Shown here: one piece after another, positions 9,858-19,559 of the stretch
Numbering within the stretch: the first letter of the stretch is position 1
Layout: the number at the start of each line of letters is the position of its first letter
Assembly: GCF_000368585.1 (NCBI RefSeq)
Contig: NZ_KB849558.1
Location: 1,875,925-1,939,924 of the forward strand
DNA length: 64,000 nt
Reading direction: 5' to 3'
Source: Acinetobacter venetianus RAG-1 = CIP 110063
GTDB lineage: Bacteria > Pseudomonadota > Gammaproteobacteria > Pseudomonadales > Moraxellaceae
Notes under the pieces: generated by a model
The model's input: the letters and a program-made list of their open reading frames with translations, nothing else
What the model was told of the DNA's origin: nothing
The model's database searches: none
Made by a program: the position numbers and the translations under genes

Positions 9858-9934
9858 AAGCATTGCGCTTTATCTTATCTTGATCAACTGAATCTCAAAC
9901 ATTCAGTTGATCTTGCAACAAATAAAGGCAGATT

Positions 9935-11629
9935 ATGAATAAGCAAGAATACGATTATATTATTATTGGTGCAGGTTCTGCGGGTAATGTCCTCGCTGCA
10001 CGTTTAACTGAAGATTCAGATGTTTCGGTTTTATTATTAGAAGCTGGCGGCCCAGATTATCGCCTTGATTTCCGTACGCAAATGCCCGCTGCATTGGCTT
10101 TTCCATTACAAGGTCGTCGCTACAATTGGGCATATTTGACTGACCCTGAACCACATATGAATAATCGCCGTATGGAATGCGGTCGTGGTAAAGGTTTAGG
10201 TGGTTCATCACTGATCAATGGCATGTGCTATATCCGTGGGAATGCGATGGATTTAGACCAATGGTCAACCCATAAAGGGCTTGAAGATTGGGCTTATGCA
10301 GACTGTTTACCTTATTACAGAAAAGCAGAAACACGCGACATAGGCGCGAACGATTATCACGGCGGTGAAGGCCCTGTTTCAGTCGCAACACCCAAACAAG
10401 GCAATAATGTACTATTTAATGCAATGGTCGAAGCAGGCGTACAAGCAGGCTATCCACGCACAGATGATTTAAACGGTTATCAGCAAGAAGGTTTCGGTCC
10501 AATGGATCGCACAGTGACACCGCAAGGGCGTCGTTCAAGTACTGCTCGTGGTTATTTGGATATGGCAAAAGGTCGTCCAAACCTCACCATCGTCACACAT
10601 GCTATGACCAATAAAATCTTGTTTAGCAATAAGCAAGCTGTTGGCGTTGAATATATTATTGGTTCAGATCAGGCCAATATGAAACAAGCGCATGCAAAGC
10701 GTGAAGTCTTACTCTGTGCAGGTGCAATCGCATCACCACAAATTTTACAACGCTCAGGTGTTGGACAAAGCACCTTCCTCAAATCAATGGATATTGAGGT
10801 GGTACAAGACTTACCCGGTGTAGGTGAAAATCTGCAAGATCATTTGGAAATGTATCTTCAGTACAAATGTAAAAAGCCCGTCTCACTCTACCCTGCTTTG
10901 AAATGGTATAACCAACCTGCAATTGGCGCGGAGTGGTTATTCCTCGGCAAAGGGATTGGCGCAAGCAATCAATTTGAAGCAGGTGGATTCATTCGTTCAT
11001 CTGATGAGTTTGAATGGCCAAATATTCAATATCACTTCTTGCCTGTTGCGATTAACTACAACGGTAGTAATGCTGTGAATGAACATGGCTTCCAAGCCCA
11101 TGTTGGTTCAATGCGCTCACCTTCTCGTGGTCGGATCAAACTCAAGTCCAAAGATCCATTTGAGCATCCAAGCATCTTGTTCAATTACATGTCAACGGAA
11201 CAAGACTGGCGCGAATTCCGCGATGGCATTCGTATCACACGTGAAATCATGCATCAACCTGCGCTCGATCCTTATCGTGGCGAGGAAATTAGCCCAAGCA
11301 TGCAGTTAAAAACTGATGCTGAACTGGATTCATTTGTACGTGAACATGCTGAAACTGCATACCACCCATCTTGTAGCTGCAAAATGGGTGAAGACGATAT
11401 GGCTGTCGTCGATGGACAAGGTCGTGTGCATGGCGTGCAAGGCCTACGAGTGATCGATGCGTCAATCATGCCGATCATTATCACAGGTAACTTAAATGCC
11501 ACCACGATTATGATGGCAGAAAAAATTGCGGATCAAATTCGTGGGCAAAAATTACCACGTTCACAAGCAGGTTATTACAAAGCTGGAACAGCACCTGTTC
11601 GACAACCGCCAGTACGTCCATTTTATTAA
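9935..11629 (+). CDS. betA: Choline dehydrogenase
   Basis: This membrane-associated GMC-family flavoenzyme oxidises choline to betaine aldehyde and can also carry out the next oxidation. The FAD-binding motif GAGSAG lies at residues 12-17, and the GMC signature [15 protein letters not shown] at about 85-100. The C-terminal catalytic region is [10 protein letters not shown] with INGN-type closure ([12 protein letters not shown]). Its 564 residues match BetA. It follows betB by 77 bp and an AAAGG ribosome-binding site precedes the ATG. Confidence 0.95.
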   Translation: MNKQEYDYIIIGAGSAGNVLAARLTEDSDVSVLLLEAGGPDYRLDFRTQMPAALAFPLQGRRYNWAYLTDPEPHMNNRRMECGRGKGLGGSSLINGMCYIRGNAMDLDQWSTHKGLEDWAYADCLPYYRKAETRDIGANDYHGGEGPVSVATPKQGNNVLFNAMVEAGVQAGYPRTDDLNGYQQEGFGPMDRTVTPQGRRSSTARGYLDMAKGRPNLTIVTHAMTNKILFSNKQAVGVEYIIGSDQANMKQAHAKREVLLCAGAIASPQILQRSGVGQSTFLKSMDIEVVQDLPGVGENLQDHLEMYLQYKCKKPVSLYPALKWYNQPAIGAEWLFLGKGIGASNQFEAGGFIRSSDEFEWPNIQYHFLPVAINYNGSNAVNEHGFQAHVGSMRSPSRGRIKLKSKDPFEHPSILFNYMSTEQDWREFRDGIRITREIMHQPALDPYRGEEISPSMQLKTDAELDSFVREHAETAYHPSCSCKMGEDDMAVVDGQGRVHGVQGLRVIDASIMPIIITGNLNATTIMMAEKIADQIRGQKLPRSQAGYYKAGTAPVRQPPVRPFY

Positions 11630-11691
11630 AACAAATTATTTTGATCAGCACTTCACATGATGCGGAGTGCGGAAAACTTAAGGGGAAGGAA

Positions 11692-12483
11692 ATGAAAAAA
11701 CTTTTACTCGCTCTACCTTTAGGGTTATGTTTCAACACAGCAAATGCAACAGACCTCGCAGCTGAAACGGCATCTCCTTTCAGCGCCAATGTTACTGTTG
11801 CCAGCCAATATGTTTCGCGCGGCTTCCAACAAACTTGGGGCAAACCAGCGATCCAAGGTGGCCTAGACTATAACCATGATAGCGGTTTTTATGCGGGAAC
11901 ATGGGCATCCACTGTAAGTGACCATTTTATCCGTGATGCGTCTGTCGAATGGGATGTTTATACAGGTTATAGCCGTAGCTTTGGTGATTTAACTGTAGGC
12001 ACCAAAGTTGCTTACTATTATTATCCGGGTGCTGAAACGACCGCTGAGACAGGTCATACAAGCTTTAACTATGGTGAAATTATCCCAGAAGTTACTTATG
12101 GACCACTAACCGTTCGATATGCAGTGACTTATACCCAAGACTATTTCGGCAATAACTCCGATACCCTAGGTGTAGGTAACAATAAGCATTCTCGTGGTTC
12201 AGGTTATTTAGATGTGAATTGGCATCAACCGATTACGCAAGGCTGGTCTGTCGATGCCCACTACGGCAATCAAAGAATTAAAAACTTCTCTGATGCAAAC
12301 TTTCAGGATGCAAGTTTCTCTGTGAATAAAGAGTTACCTTACAATCTTGCAGCAAGTTTGATGTACAGCAAAGCATGGGATAAAGATAATTACTACAAGC
12401 AATACAGCAATGGTAATCCAAACGCAAAAGTATCTGATCCTATTGATTCAACTGTGACCTTCTCTCTCACCAAGAGCTTTTAA
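11692..12483 (+). CDS. TorF-like putative outer-membrane porin
   Basis: The 263-residue protein begins with a signal peptide cleaved after about residue 20 (LCFNTANA-TD). Alternating beta-strand sequence follows and ends in phenylalanine (SLTKSF), as outer-membrane barrels do. NVTVASQYVSRGFQQT is typical of the TorF family of putative porins. I chose the ATG at 11692 because AGGGGAAGG lies just upstream. It starts 62 bp after betA with no terminator between and is followed by a strong one, so it probably belongs to the bet operon and may admit choline or betaine; the substrate is inference. Confidence 0.85.
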   Translation: MKKLLLALPLGLCFNTANATDLAAETASPFSANVTVASQYVSRGFQQTWGKPAIQGGLDYNHDSGFYAGTWASTVSDHFIRDASVEWDVYTGYSRSFGDLTVGTKVAYYYYPGAETTAETGHTSFNYGEIIPEVTYGPLTVRYAVTYTQDYFGNNSDTLGVGNNKHSRGSGYLDVNWHQPITQGWSVDAHYGNQRIKNFSDANFQDASFSVNKELPYNLAASLMYSKAWDKDNYYKQYSNGNPNAKVSDPIDSTVTFSLTKSF

Positions 12484-12493
12484 TCTTGGTAAT

Positions 12494-12521
12494 AAAAAAG
12501 CTGCGTTATCGCAGCTTTTTT
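12494..12521. terminator. Rho-independent terminator after the bet operon
   Basis: A-run, stem AGCTGCG/CGCAGCT with TTAT loop, then a T-run. It works in both directions and separates the porin gene from the convergent alcohol dehydrogenase gene. Confidence 0.9.
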
Positions 12522-12538
12522 ATGATTCAAACTTAAAA

Positions 12539-13708
12539 TTAAATTAACTGAATATCTGAGCCTGATTTTTTAGGATCAATCAAAATTTTTGCGTGTTGTT
12601 CAGGATCACGTAAAGCATCAAAAGCATTCTCGACCCCTTCTAAACCAACCACACCTGTAATCAGTGGCGAGCAATCAATCTTACCTTCCGCAATCATATG
12701 TAGCGTGTCACGGAACTCAAGCGGTGTGTAACCCAGTACATATTGGATTTCCAACTCTTTGTTGATTGCCAATGCAGGTTCGATTTTATCGCTTTGCATA
12801 CAAACACCAACACCTACAATACGAGAGAACAATGGCGCACCTTCTAAAATTTGCTGCATGATGCCAGCCACGCCAACACATTCAAAAATTACAGGGCGTT
12901 TCGGTAATAGACCAAGTTTATCCCCCACGCGCATCGCATTGACCCAAGGTAATGAGTAGGTCTGAACTTTATCAAAAATTCCCATCCCCATATTAATGGC
13001 TTCAGAGACGTTACCCAATAAGCCAAGCTCTTTCCAACTGCTAAATGGAGATTGTTGTTTAGGGTCAATCAAGATATCTGCGCCACACTGCTCAGCCAAA
13101 CGACGTCGATTCGGTGAAAAATCGCTAGCAACGACAGTTTTAACGCCCGCTGCTTTGAGCATAATAATCACACCCAAACCAACAGGGCCACAGCCAATGA
13201 CGATTGCAGGCTCATTTTTCTTGATTCGACTACGACGTACCGCATGCAAAGCAACAGCCATTGGCTCAGTCAACGCTGCACTATCGGCATCTAAACCATT
13301 TGGAACTTCAAACATCAAACTCGATTGAACCAAGACTTGTTCTGCATATCCGCCTGATGCACTCGCTGAAAGTCCTGTAGGCATATAACCTTGTGAATCA
13401 ACATTTAAGAGTGGCATCGCACAAACTAAAGTATCTGCTTTTAATTTACGGCGTGTTTTTGGACCATAATCCAAGACTTTACCGCAGAACTCATGCCCGA
13501 AAACCAATTTATCCGAGGATTTCGCAACCCCATCGAAACCCACACGTGCTGCCAAATCATGCATATGATCACAGTGATGTTGCATGTGTAAATCTGAACC
13601 ACAGATACCACAACGTACTACCTCGAGTAATACCTGTCCTTTCGTCGGAATGAGTTCAAGTGAATCTTCAAGTTGTAGCTGTGCATTATGACAAACTAGA
13701 GATTTCAT
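12539..13708 (-). CDS. Zinc-type alcohol dehydrogenase (MDR family)
   Basis: This 389-residue medium-chain dehydrogenase has the catalytic zinc ligands in CGICGSDLH (Cys36) and GHEFCG (His72). The nucleotide-binding motif IVIGCGPVGLG lies at about 168-178. The usual four-cysteine structural zinc lobe is absent: the corresponding stretch reads VCAMPLLNVDSQGYMPTG. It therefore belongs to a subgroup that binds one zinc. The substrate is unknown; it is probably an alcohol or polyol oxidised with NAD(P). It is a single gene convergent with the bet operon. Confidence 0.85.
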   Translation of the reverse strand: MKSLVCHNAQLQLEDSLELIPTKGQVLLEVVRCGICGSDLHMQHHCDHMHDLAARVGFDGVAKSSDKLVFGHEFCGKVLDYGPKTRRKLKADTLVCAMPLLNVDSQGYMPTGLSASASGGYAEQVLVQSSLMFEVPNGLDADSAALTEPMAVALHAVRRSRIKKNEPAIVIGCGPVGLGVIIMLKAAGVKTVVASDFSPNRRRLAEQCGADILIDPKQQSPFSSWKELGLLGNVSEAINMGMGIFDKVQTYSLPWVNAMRVGDKLGLLPKRPVIFECVGVAGIMQQILEGAPLFSRIVGVGVCMQSDKIEPALAINKELEIQYVLGYTPLEFRDTLHMIAEGKIDCSPLITGVVGLEGVENAFDALRDPEQHAKILIDPKKSGSDIQLI

Positions 13709-14063
13709 AGGATGCTTTCCTTTTTTGTTTTATTCCCATTGTTCAACTGTAGCACTTTGACCTATTACAAAGGCAAGCAAACAATACATCACTCAATCCT
13801 GACAAGGATAATTGTCAAAAACTATGACCTAAATATCTATATATCGCAGCAATTAAGTCAGCAAATAATTAATTTTAGGGTAGCTTGGATAATTAAAAGT
13901 ACTTAAAAATTATTTTTCTATTAACTTCAAGTAGATAAATCTAGTTTTCTAAATAACTTCTCTATTTTTATTAAAACAATCAAATTTAAACCTTGCATTT
14001 AATAGTGTTACTATGCCACTATACATTTACTGGCTTTAAGCCACTATAAAAGAGAAATTAAAA
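13709..14063. promoter_or_regulatory. AT-rich promoter region with candidate NrtR site
   Basis: No gene is visible. Just before the PRPP synthetase-like gene there are two symmetric motifs. ATAGTG-N9-CACTAT spans 14002-14022, and TGGCTTTAAGCCA (a palindrome around one central base) spans 14031-14043. The first overlaps a likely promoter (TTGCAT at 13993 with an AT-rich -10 region about 18 bases later). The 12-mer TGTTACTATGCC at 14006-14017 recurs with one change before nrtR at 16677-16688. I infer an NrtR operator from this repetition and the gene context. Confidence 0.5.
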
Positions 14064-14948
14064 ATGACGATCCAACTTATGACAGCTCAAGCGAATGTTC
14101 CCATCGAGTTTTTGCAGTTTTCAGGTGGTGAACGTCATATTCAACTACAGCCTGAATTACTAAATCAATTACAGGCTAACACTCAAATCAAAGCTTCACT
14201 GCATAACAGTACAGATGTGATGGATTATCTATTACTGGAAAATGTGTTACTGCAACAAAGCACTCACCTTTCAGTGGAAATCCCTTATTTTCCCTATGCA
14301 CGTCAAGACCGTGTCTGTGCACAGGGTCAAGCCTTCTCACTGGATTTAATGACCAAGTTATTGAATAGCAATAGCGAAAAATTTGCAGGGCAACGTCAGA
14401 AAATTGTGGTGTGGGATTGTCATAGCCCAGTAACGATTGAGCTGTTACGCAGAAATACCAGCTTCCAACAAGTAATCAATATTGAACCGATTGAAATTAT
14501 CCAGCAAAGCCCAGCATTGATGCAGATCTTAAGCGCTGACAATACCGTGTTGATCTGTCCTGATGCAGGCGCAACACAACGCACTCAAGCGATTGCAAAC
14601 GGCATTAATCCGCAACGCCAACAGGCCATTGACGTGATTCACTGTGAAAAGAAACGCGATCCAAACACTGGAAAAATTAGTACAACAGCGGTAAATAGCC
14701 CTGATTTAACAGGAAAAACCGCTGTGATCACTGATGATATTTGTGATGGCGGTGCAACCTTTATTGGTATTGCCAAACAACTACGCAGCCTAAACTGTCA
14801 AAACATTATTTTGTATGTCACGCATGGCATTTTTAGCAAAGGTCTCGCGGTATTTGATGGCTTAGTCGATCAAATTTTTACTAGCAATAGTCTGCCACAA
14901 GCAGAAGCAAGCAAACTCAATATCATCAATTTTCAAAATCAAGATTAA
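14064..14948 (+). CDS. PRPP synthetase-like protein of the nicotinamide salvage operon
   Basis: The 294 residues match the ribose-phosphate pyrophosphokinase family. YFPYARQDRVCAQGQAFSL corresponds to the family's pyrophosphate/ATP loop, and the PRPP-type site is VITDDICDGGATFIG near residues 224-238. It lies 18 bp before nadV, so it probably supplies PRPP for NMN synthesis. A dedicated salvage paralogue rather than the housekeeping prs is likely because of its divergent sequence and position. Confidence 0.85.
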   Translation: MTIQLMTAQANVPIEFLQFSGGERHIQLQPELLNQLQANTQIKASLHNSTDVMDYLLLENVLLQQSTHLSVEIPYFPYARQDRVCAQGQAFSLDLMTKLLNSNSEKFAGQRQKIVVWDCHSPVTIELLRRNTSFQQVINIEPIEIIQQSPALMQILSADNTVLICPDAGATQRTQAIANGINPQRQQAIDVIHCEKKRDPNTGKISTTAVNSPDLTGKTAVITDDICDGGATFIGIAKQLRSLNCQNIILYVTHGIFSKGLAVFDGLVDQIFTSNSLPQAEASKLNIINFQNQD

Positions 14949-14966
14949 AGAAAGAGGCCAATAAAA

Positions 14967-16454
14967 ATGAGTATTAAAATTAACCCACTCAATGCAATTG
15001 ATTTCTATAAAGCCGACCACCGTCGCCAGTATCCAATGGGAACTGAATACGTCTATGCCAACTTTACTCCGCGTTCATCACGTTTAGCCAAAATGCTGCC
15101 TGACTTTGATGACAAGATTGTGTTCTTTGGTCTGCAAGGCTTTATTAAACACTTTCTAATTGAAACTTGGAATGAAGGCTTCTTTAATCAGCCTAAAGCT
15201 AAAGTAGTTGCAGCCTATAAACGCCGTATGGACAATTCTCTAGGTGAAGGTGCTGTTCCCGTTGAACACATCGAAGCGTTGCACGATCTTGGTTATTTAC
15301 CATTAAAGATTAAAGCCTTACCAGAAGGTAGCCGAGTCAATATCAAAGTGCCCGTATTGACCATTATCAATACCGATCCGAATTTCTTTTGGTTAACCAA
15401 CTATATTGAAACCGTGCTCAGTGCCGAGCTATGGAAAAGCTGCACCACCGCCAGCATTGCCTATGAATACAAACGCTTGTTGACACAATATGCAGAAAAA
15501 ACAGGTGCACCTTTAGATTTTGTTGCGGTTCAAGGCCATGATTTTAGTAGCCGAGGGATGAGTGGGATCTATGATGCTGCCCAATCGGGTGTGGGTCACT
15601 TAACCAGTTTTATCGGTACCGATTCAGTCGCTTCCATTGATTATGCAGAAGAATATTACAATGCAACTGGTGTCGTGGGCGTTTCAGTACCTGCAACAGA
15701 ACACAGTGTGATGTGTATGGGCAGTGAAGAAAGTGAAATCGAGACCTTTAGACGTCTGATCTGTGAGCTTTATCCTGCTGGGGTAGTCAGTATCGTTTCA
15801 GATACTTGGGATTTCTGGCGTGTGATTACCGAGTTTAGTGTGGAATTAAAAACAGAGATTTTAAAACGCCAACCGAATGCCCTCGGACTCGCCAAAGTGG
15901 TGTTTCGCCCTGACTCTGGTGATCCTGTGAAAATTATCTGTGGTGATCCTGATGCAGAGCTAGATAGCCCCGCTTATAAAGGTGCAGTGCAATGTTTATG
16001 GGAAATTTTTGGCGGCACAGAAACAACTCAAGGCTATAAAGTACTCAACGAGCATGTTGGTTTAATCTATGGTGACTCGATTACTCTAGAACGTGCACAA
16101 AATATCCTAAAAGGTTTAGAAGCCAAAGGCTTTGCTTCGAATAATCTAGTCTTTGGTATCGGTAGCTATACCTACAACTATTTAACTCGTGACACCTTTG
16201 GTTTTGCCGTAAAAGCCACTTGGGGTCAGGTCAACGGCATCGGTCGCGAACTGTTTAAAGACCCTGTGACCGACTCAGGTGTTAAAAAATCAGCCAAAGG
16301 TTTATTAAGGGTTGAACAGACTGAGAATGGCTTTGAACTATTTGATCAACAAAGCTTTGAACAGGAAAATATGGGTGCACTGCAAACGGTATTTGAAAAT
16401 GGTAAATTGTTAAGAGAATGCTCGCTCGATCAAATTCGGGAGAGGTTGATCTAA
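14967..16454 (+). CDS. nadV: Nicotinamide phosphoribosyltransferase
   Basis: NadV (NAMPT) joins nicotinamide with PRPP to give nicotinamide mononucleotide, a two-step route back to NAD. The 495 residues carry the family's N-terminal INPLNAIDFYKADHRRQYP. The central GHDFSSRGMSG and the phosphoribosyl-binding VFRPDSGDP with GIGSYTYNYLTRDTFGFAVK are also present. It is coupled to the PRPP synthetase-like gene and followed by the regulator nrtR. Confidence 0.95.
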   Translation: MSIKINPLNAIDFYKADHRRQYPMGTEYVYANFTPRSSRLAKMLPDFDDKIVFFGLQGFIKHFLIETWNEGFFNQPKAKVVAAYKRRMDNSLGEGAVPVEHIEALHDLGYLPLKIKALPEGSRVNIKVPVLTIINTDPNFFWLTNYIETVLSAELWKSCTTASIAYEYKRLLTQYAEKTGAPLDFVAVQGHDFSSRGMSGIYDAAQSGVGHLTSFIGTDSVASIDYAEEYYNATGVVGVSVPATEHSVMCMGSEESEIETFRRLICELYPAGVVSIVSDTWDFWRVITEFSVELKTEILKRQPNALGLAKVVFRPDSGDPVKIICGDPDAELDSPAYKGAVQCLWEIFGGTETTQGYKVLNEHVGLIYGDSITLERAQNILKGLEAKGFASNNLVFGIGSYTYNYLTRDTFGFAVKATWGQVNGIGRELFKDPVTDSGVKKSAKGLLRVEQTENGFELFDQQSFEQENMGALQTVFENGKLLRECSLDQIRERLI

Positions 16455-16780
16455 GCAATATCAAGACCTCTAATTTGCAGTTCCTCTACATTTATCATGA
16501 TCGGCGGCATGGATGCCGCAGATTTAACGATCTTGCACGAAGTTCAGAATGCTATTTTGAACTGAGCTCAGGATACACTATCAACTAACCGTAACAATGA
16601 AAAGTTTTTGCTTAGGCGTTATCCCCAAAAGTATGCAATTGCCAATAAACAAAAGTTTTGATTTCTCGATAACGGATGTCACTATGCCGAAACAAGCTAA
16701 ACTGCTTTTCATTTATAAACAGCGCATTCAAGTCTATAAAACATTTATACTTGATTCACTCATCCATGAGATAACGCCAA
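16455..16780. promoter_or_regulatory. Intergenic region with second candidate NrtR site
   Basis: This gap before nrtR holds no convincing gene. TGTCACTATGCC at 16677-16688 matches the motif in the nadV operon promoter in 11 of 12 positions, suggesting that NrtR controls its own gene. A 79-codon frame from 16597 overlaps the nrtR start and has no ribosome-binding site. Confidence 0.45.
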
Positions 16781-17536
16781 ATGACCTATACTTCCGAACA
16801 GGAATACCTTGCCCACTATCAAAAAACAGATTATGACACCCCACTGTTTACGGTCGATATGGCAATTTTTTCTGTGGCAAAAGGTCAATTACAAGTCTTA
16901 ATGATTCAGCGCTCCAACTTCCCCGAAAAAGGCAAATGGGCACTACCGGGTGGCTTTGTCGATTTAAAAAACGATCCAGATTTAATGGCAACGGCGCACC
17001 GCAAACTGTTTGAAAAAACAGGGATTCACTCCCCTTACCTAGAACAAGTCGAAACCATTGGCAATCAACATCGTGATCCACGCGGTTGGTCGATTACATC
17101 ACTTTATTTTGCACTGATTGATTTTAGTAAATTTGAAATTCAAAAGACTTCAACTACTGAAATAAGTAAATGGATTTCTATAGAAGAAGCCTTGCAACTT
17201 GATTTAGCCTTTGATCATCAGAAATTACTAAAATTAGCATTTGACCGCTTGTGCAATAAAACCCGCTATACCGCACTCCCAGTCAGCCTTATGCCTGAGT
17301 TATTTACCCTAACCGAATTACAAACCATTTATGAAATTATTTTAGGTCATACATTAGAAAAAAAATCATTTAGACGGCGTATGCAGGAAGCAGGTGCAGT
17401 TGAAGAAACAGGACAGCAAAAAATTGTCGGCAAGCGCCCTGCTCAATTGTTTCGCTATGCGCTGGAAAATTATAACTTCACTTTTCCGCGTATGCTGGAA
17501 ACGCCTCGTAACAGCACTGAAAATGAAAAAAGCTAA
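16781..17536 (+). CDS. nrtR: NrtR-type NAD metabolism repressor
   Basis: The N-terminal part (about residues 20-155) is a NUDIX-like fold and the C-terminal 90 residues form a winged-helix domain (MQEAGAVEETGQQKIVGKRP). This is the NrtR arrangement, in which the NUDIX fold senses ADP-ribose or related compounds. The NUDIX box is degenerate: GGFVDLKNDPDLMATAHRKL continues with FEKTGI, so the usual RE is RK and the second Glu is Lys. It is probably a sensor rather than a hydrolase. It sits directly after nadV, its likely target. Confidence 0.88.
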   Translation: MTYTSEQEYLAHYQKTDYDTPLFTVDMAIFSVAKGQLQVLMIQRSNFPEKGKWALPGGFVDLKNDPDLMATAHRKLFEKTGIHSPYLEQVETIGNQHRDPRGWSITSLYFALIDFSKFEIQKTSTTEISKWISIEEALQLDLAFDHQKLLKLAFDRLCNKTRYTALPVSLMPELFTLTELQTIYEIILGHTLEKKSFRRRMQEAGAVEETGQQKIVGKRPAQLFRYALENYNFTFPRMLETPRNSTENEKS

Positions 17537-17554
17537 GATATTTCTACCTTAGCT
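17526..17554 (-). terminator. Terminator overlapping the nrtR stop
   Basis: AGCTAAG (17531-17537) pairs with CTTAGCT (17548-17554). Read leftward, a T-run follows, so it ends the GMC oxidoreductase transcript. Its left arm overlaps the nrtR stop codon. Confidence 0.75.
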
Positions 17555-17569
17555 TCAGTAAATTATAGT

Positions 17570-19174
17570 TTACTTCCAAGTTTGACGAATTAAGTCTACC
17601 GCTTTTTCAGCAATCATCACCGTTGGCGCATTGGTATTGCCATTTACGACGGTTGGCATAATCGACGCATCAACCACACGGAGACCTTCAATACCATAAA
17701 CTTTTAGTTCAGGATCAACTACGGCCATTTCATCTACCCCCATCTTACAACTTCCTACAGGGTGATAAACCGTATCGACACGTTGACGTAAAATCTCACG
17801 AATTTCATCATCAGATTGCACATTCGCAGTAAACATATCTTCTTTAATTTTTTCACTTAAAGCAGGTGCTTGCATCAACTTTTGCGTAACTTTATAACCA
17901 TCAACCATATCTTGAAAATCTTGCTCATTCTCAAGGAATTTAAAGTCAATTAACAATGGATCATCGACATTTTTACCACTGAGTTTGACTGAACCCCGCG
18001 CACGCGGATTCAACAAACACACATGGCATGAAATCCCATGCCCTGTATGCATGGTTCGCGCATGGTTATCCACCACCGCAATCACAAAGTGTAATTGTAA
18101 ATTTGGCTTATCCAGCTCAGGGCGGCTTTTTAAGAAACCACCGCATTCTGCATAATTGGTCGTGATCAATCCACGACGTTCTTTACGATAACGCCCTATT
18201 TGCTTCACTAAATCGATGCTACCTCCAACCGAAACCCCAAAGGTTCCATCCATTTGCTTAGTTTTATACGCGAAAATAAAATCAGGATGGTCATGCAAGT
18301 TTTCACCAACACCCGCTAAATCTTTAACGACTGGAATCCCATGTTTTTCTAATTCTTGACGTGGACCAACACCTGAAAGCATTAATATTTGCGGTGACTG
18401 AAAAGCACCAGCAGATAATAAGACCTCTTTATTTACCTGAATCGTTAAATGTTGACCTTTGTGTTTATATTCAACACCGACAGCCCGATCATTTTCAATG
18501 ACGATTTTCGAAACACTTGCTTGAGTCACGACATGTAAATTTGGGCGCTTACCTAGATGTGGAACTAAGTAGCCTCGTGCCGTACTCCAGCGCTCACCAT
18601 TCTTTTGAGTAACTTGATAAACACCTAAGCCTTCTTGCTCAGCACCATTAAAGTCATCATTCAGTGGATAACCCACCTGCTTAGCAGCCTCGATAAAGGT
18701 TTTTTGGTATGGATTATCTGAACGTAGCTCACTGACATTTAACGGGCCATGTTGTCCATGATATTCATTTTTAATTCTTTCATTATGTTCAGATTTTTTA
18801 AAATAAGGCAGTACTTCATCATAGGACCACCCTGTATTGCCTAAAGCTGCCCAATGATCATAATCATCACGATGACCACGGACATAGACCATCGCATTAA
18901 TGGCTGAACTTCCCCCTAAACATTTACCTCGTGGTTGATATCCTTTACGTCCATTTAGTCCTTTTTGCGGAATTGTTTCTAAAGCCCAATTATTAATTTT
19001 TGTTGGAATACTAATGACGGCAGCGGCAGGTGTATTTACCAGCCAACTATTTCCATCACCACCAGCTTCCAAAAGGCAGACTGAAACATTTGGGTTTTCA
19101 GACAATCGCCCAGCCAGTACACAACCAGCTGAGCCGCCACCAATCACTACAAAATCAAATGCTGTTTGTGTCAT
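17570..19174 (-). CDS. GMC-family alcohol dehydrogenase, AlkJ/BetA-like
   Basis: This 534-residue flavoenzyme has the FAD motif VVIGGGSAGCVLAGRL at the N-terminus. The GMC signature PRGKCLGGSSAINAMVYVRG and the catalytic YHPVGSCKMG with NGNTNAPTVMIAEKA are present. It is related to choline dehydrogenase but closer to AlkJ-type alcohol dehydrogenases that pass electrons to the respiratory chain. It is not in the bet cluster. I chose the ATG at 19174 (MTQTAF) because GGGAAAGAA precedes it. It is divergent from a LuxR-type regulator that may control it; the substrate is unknown. Confidence 0.85.
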   Translation of the reverse strand: MTQTAFDFVVIGGGSAGCVLAGRLSENPNVSVCLLEAGGDGNSWLVNTPAAAVISIPTKINNWALETIPQKGLNGRKGYQPRGKCLGGSSAINAMVYVRGHRDDYDHWAALGNTGWSYDEVLPYFKKSEHNERIKNEYHGQHGPLNVSELRSDNPYQKTFIEAAKQVGYPLNDDFNGAEQEGLGVYQVTQKNGERWSTARGYLVPHLGKRPNLHVVTQASVSKIVIENDRAVGVEYKHKGQHLTIQVNKEVLLSAGAFQSPQILMLSGVGPRQELEKHGIPVVKDLAGVGENLHDHPDFIFAYKTKQMDGTFGVSVGGSIDLVKQIGRYRKERRGLITTNYAECGGFLKSRPELDKPNLQLHFVIAVVDNHARTMHTGHGISCHVCLLNPRARGSVKLSGKNVDDPLLIDFKFLENEQDFQDMVDGYKVTQKLMQAPALSEKIKEDMFTANVQSDDEIREILRQRVDTVYHPVGSCKMGVDEMAVVDPELKVYGIEGLRVVDASIMPTVVNGNTNAPTVMIAEKAVDLIRQTWK

Positions 19175-19559
19175 TTCTTTCCCTGTTATTTTCTTTATAA
19201 AAGTTAAAGCATTATGCCTAAGATATCTTATAAACAAACGATCGCCTGTCTAACAGATGTAAATAATTAAAATTAGCTTTTGCAACTCAAAATCTCAATA
19301 GCTAAATGCAGCATCCCCTTTGCCATAATTCATCAATCTACAAAAATATCCAAAACTTTTATATGGATTCATTTATTAAATCTAAATACGATTCTTCAAA
19401 TTATAGAAAATCGTTTTGGTCATCTCAGCAAAATATAAATTATTCTAATTGCATTAAGATCCATTCAATTATTTTTAGTGAAAAATCCACTTTTGTTAAA
19501 TATTGTTAATTTGATACATATCAGTTACATTTAAGTCATGTATAGATTCAGCAAGAAAG
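19175..19559. promoter_or_regulatory. Divergent AT-rich promoter region
   Basis: No gene is supported here. The 385 bp separate the GMC dehydrogenase from the LuxR regulator and must hold both promoters. I saw no strong operator symmetry. Confidence 0.5.

Noticed and set aside
16597..16836. 79-codon frame before nrtR
   Set aside because: It overlaps the start of nrtR, has no ribosome-binding site, and its sequence resembles no protein.
19306..19509. 67-codon frame between the GMC and LuxR genes
   Set aside because: AT-rich promoter DNA; no ribosome-binding site and no family.
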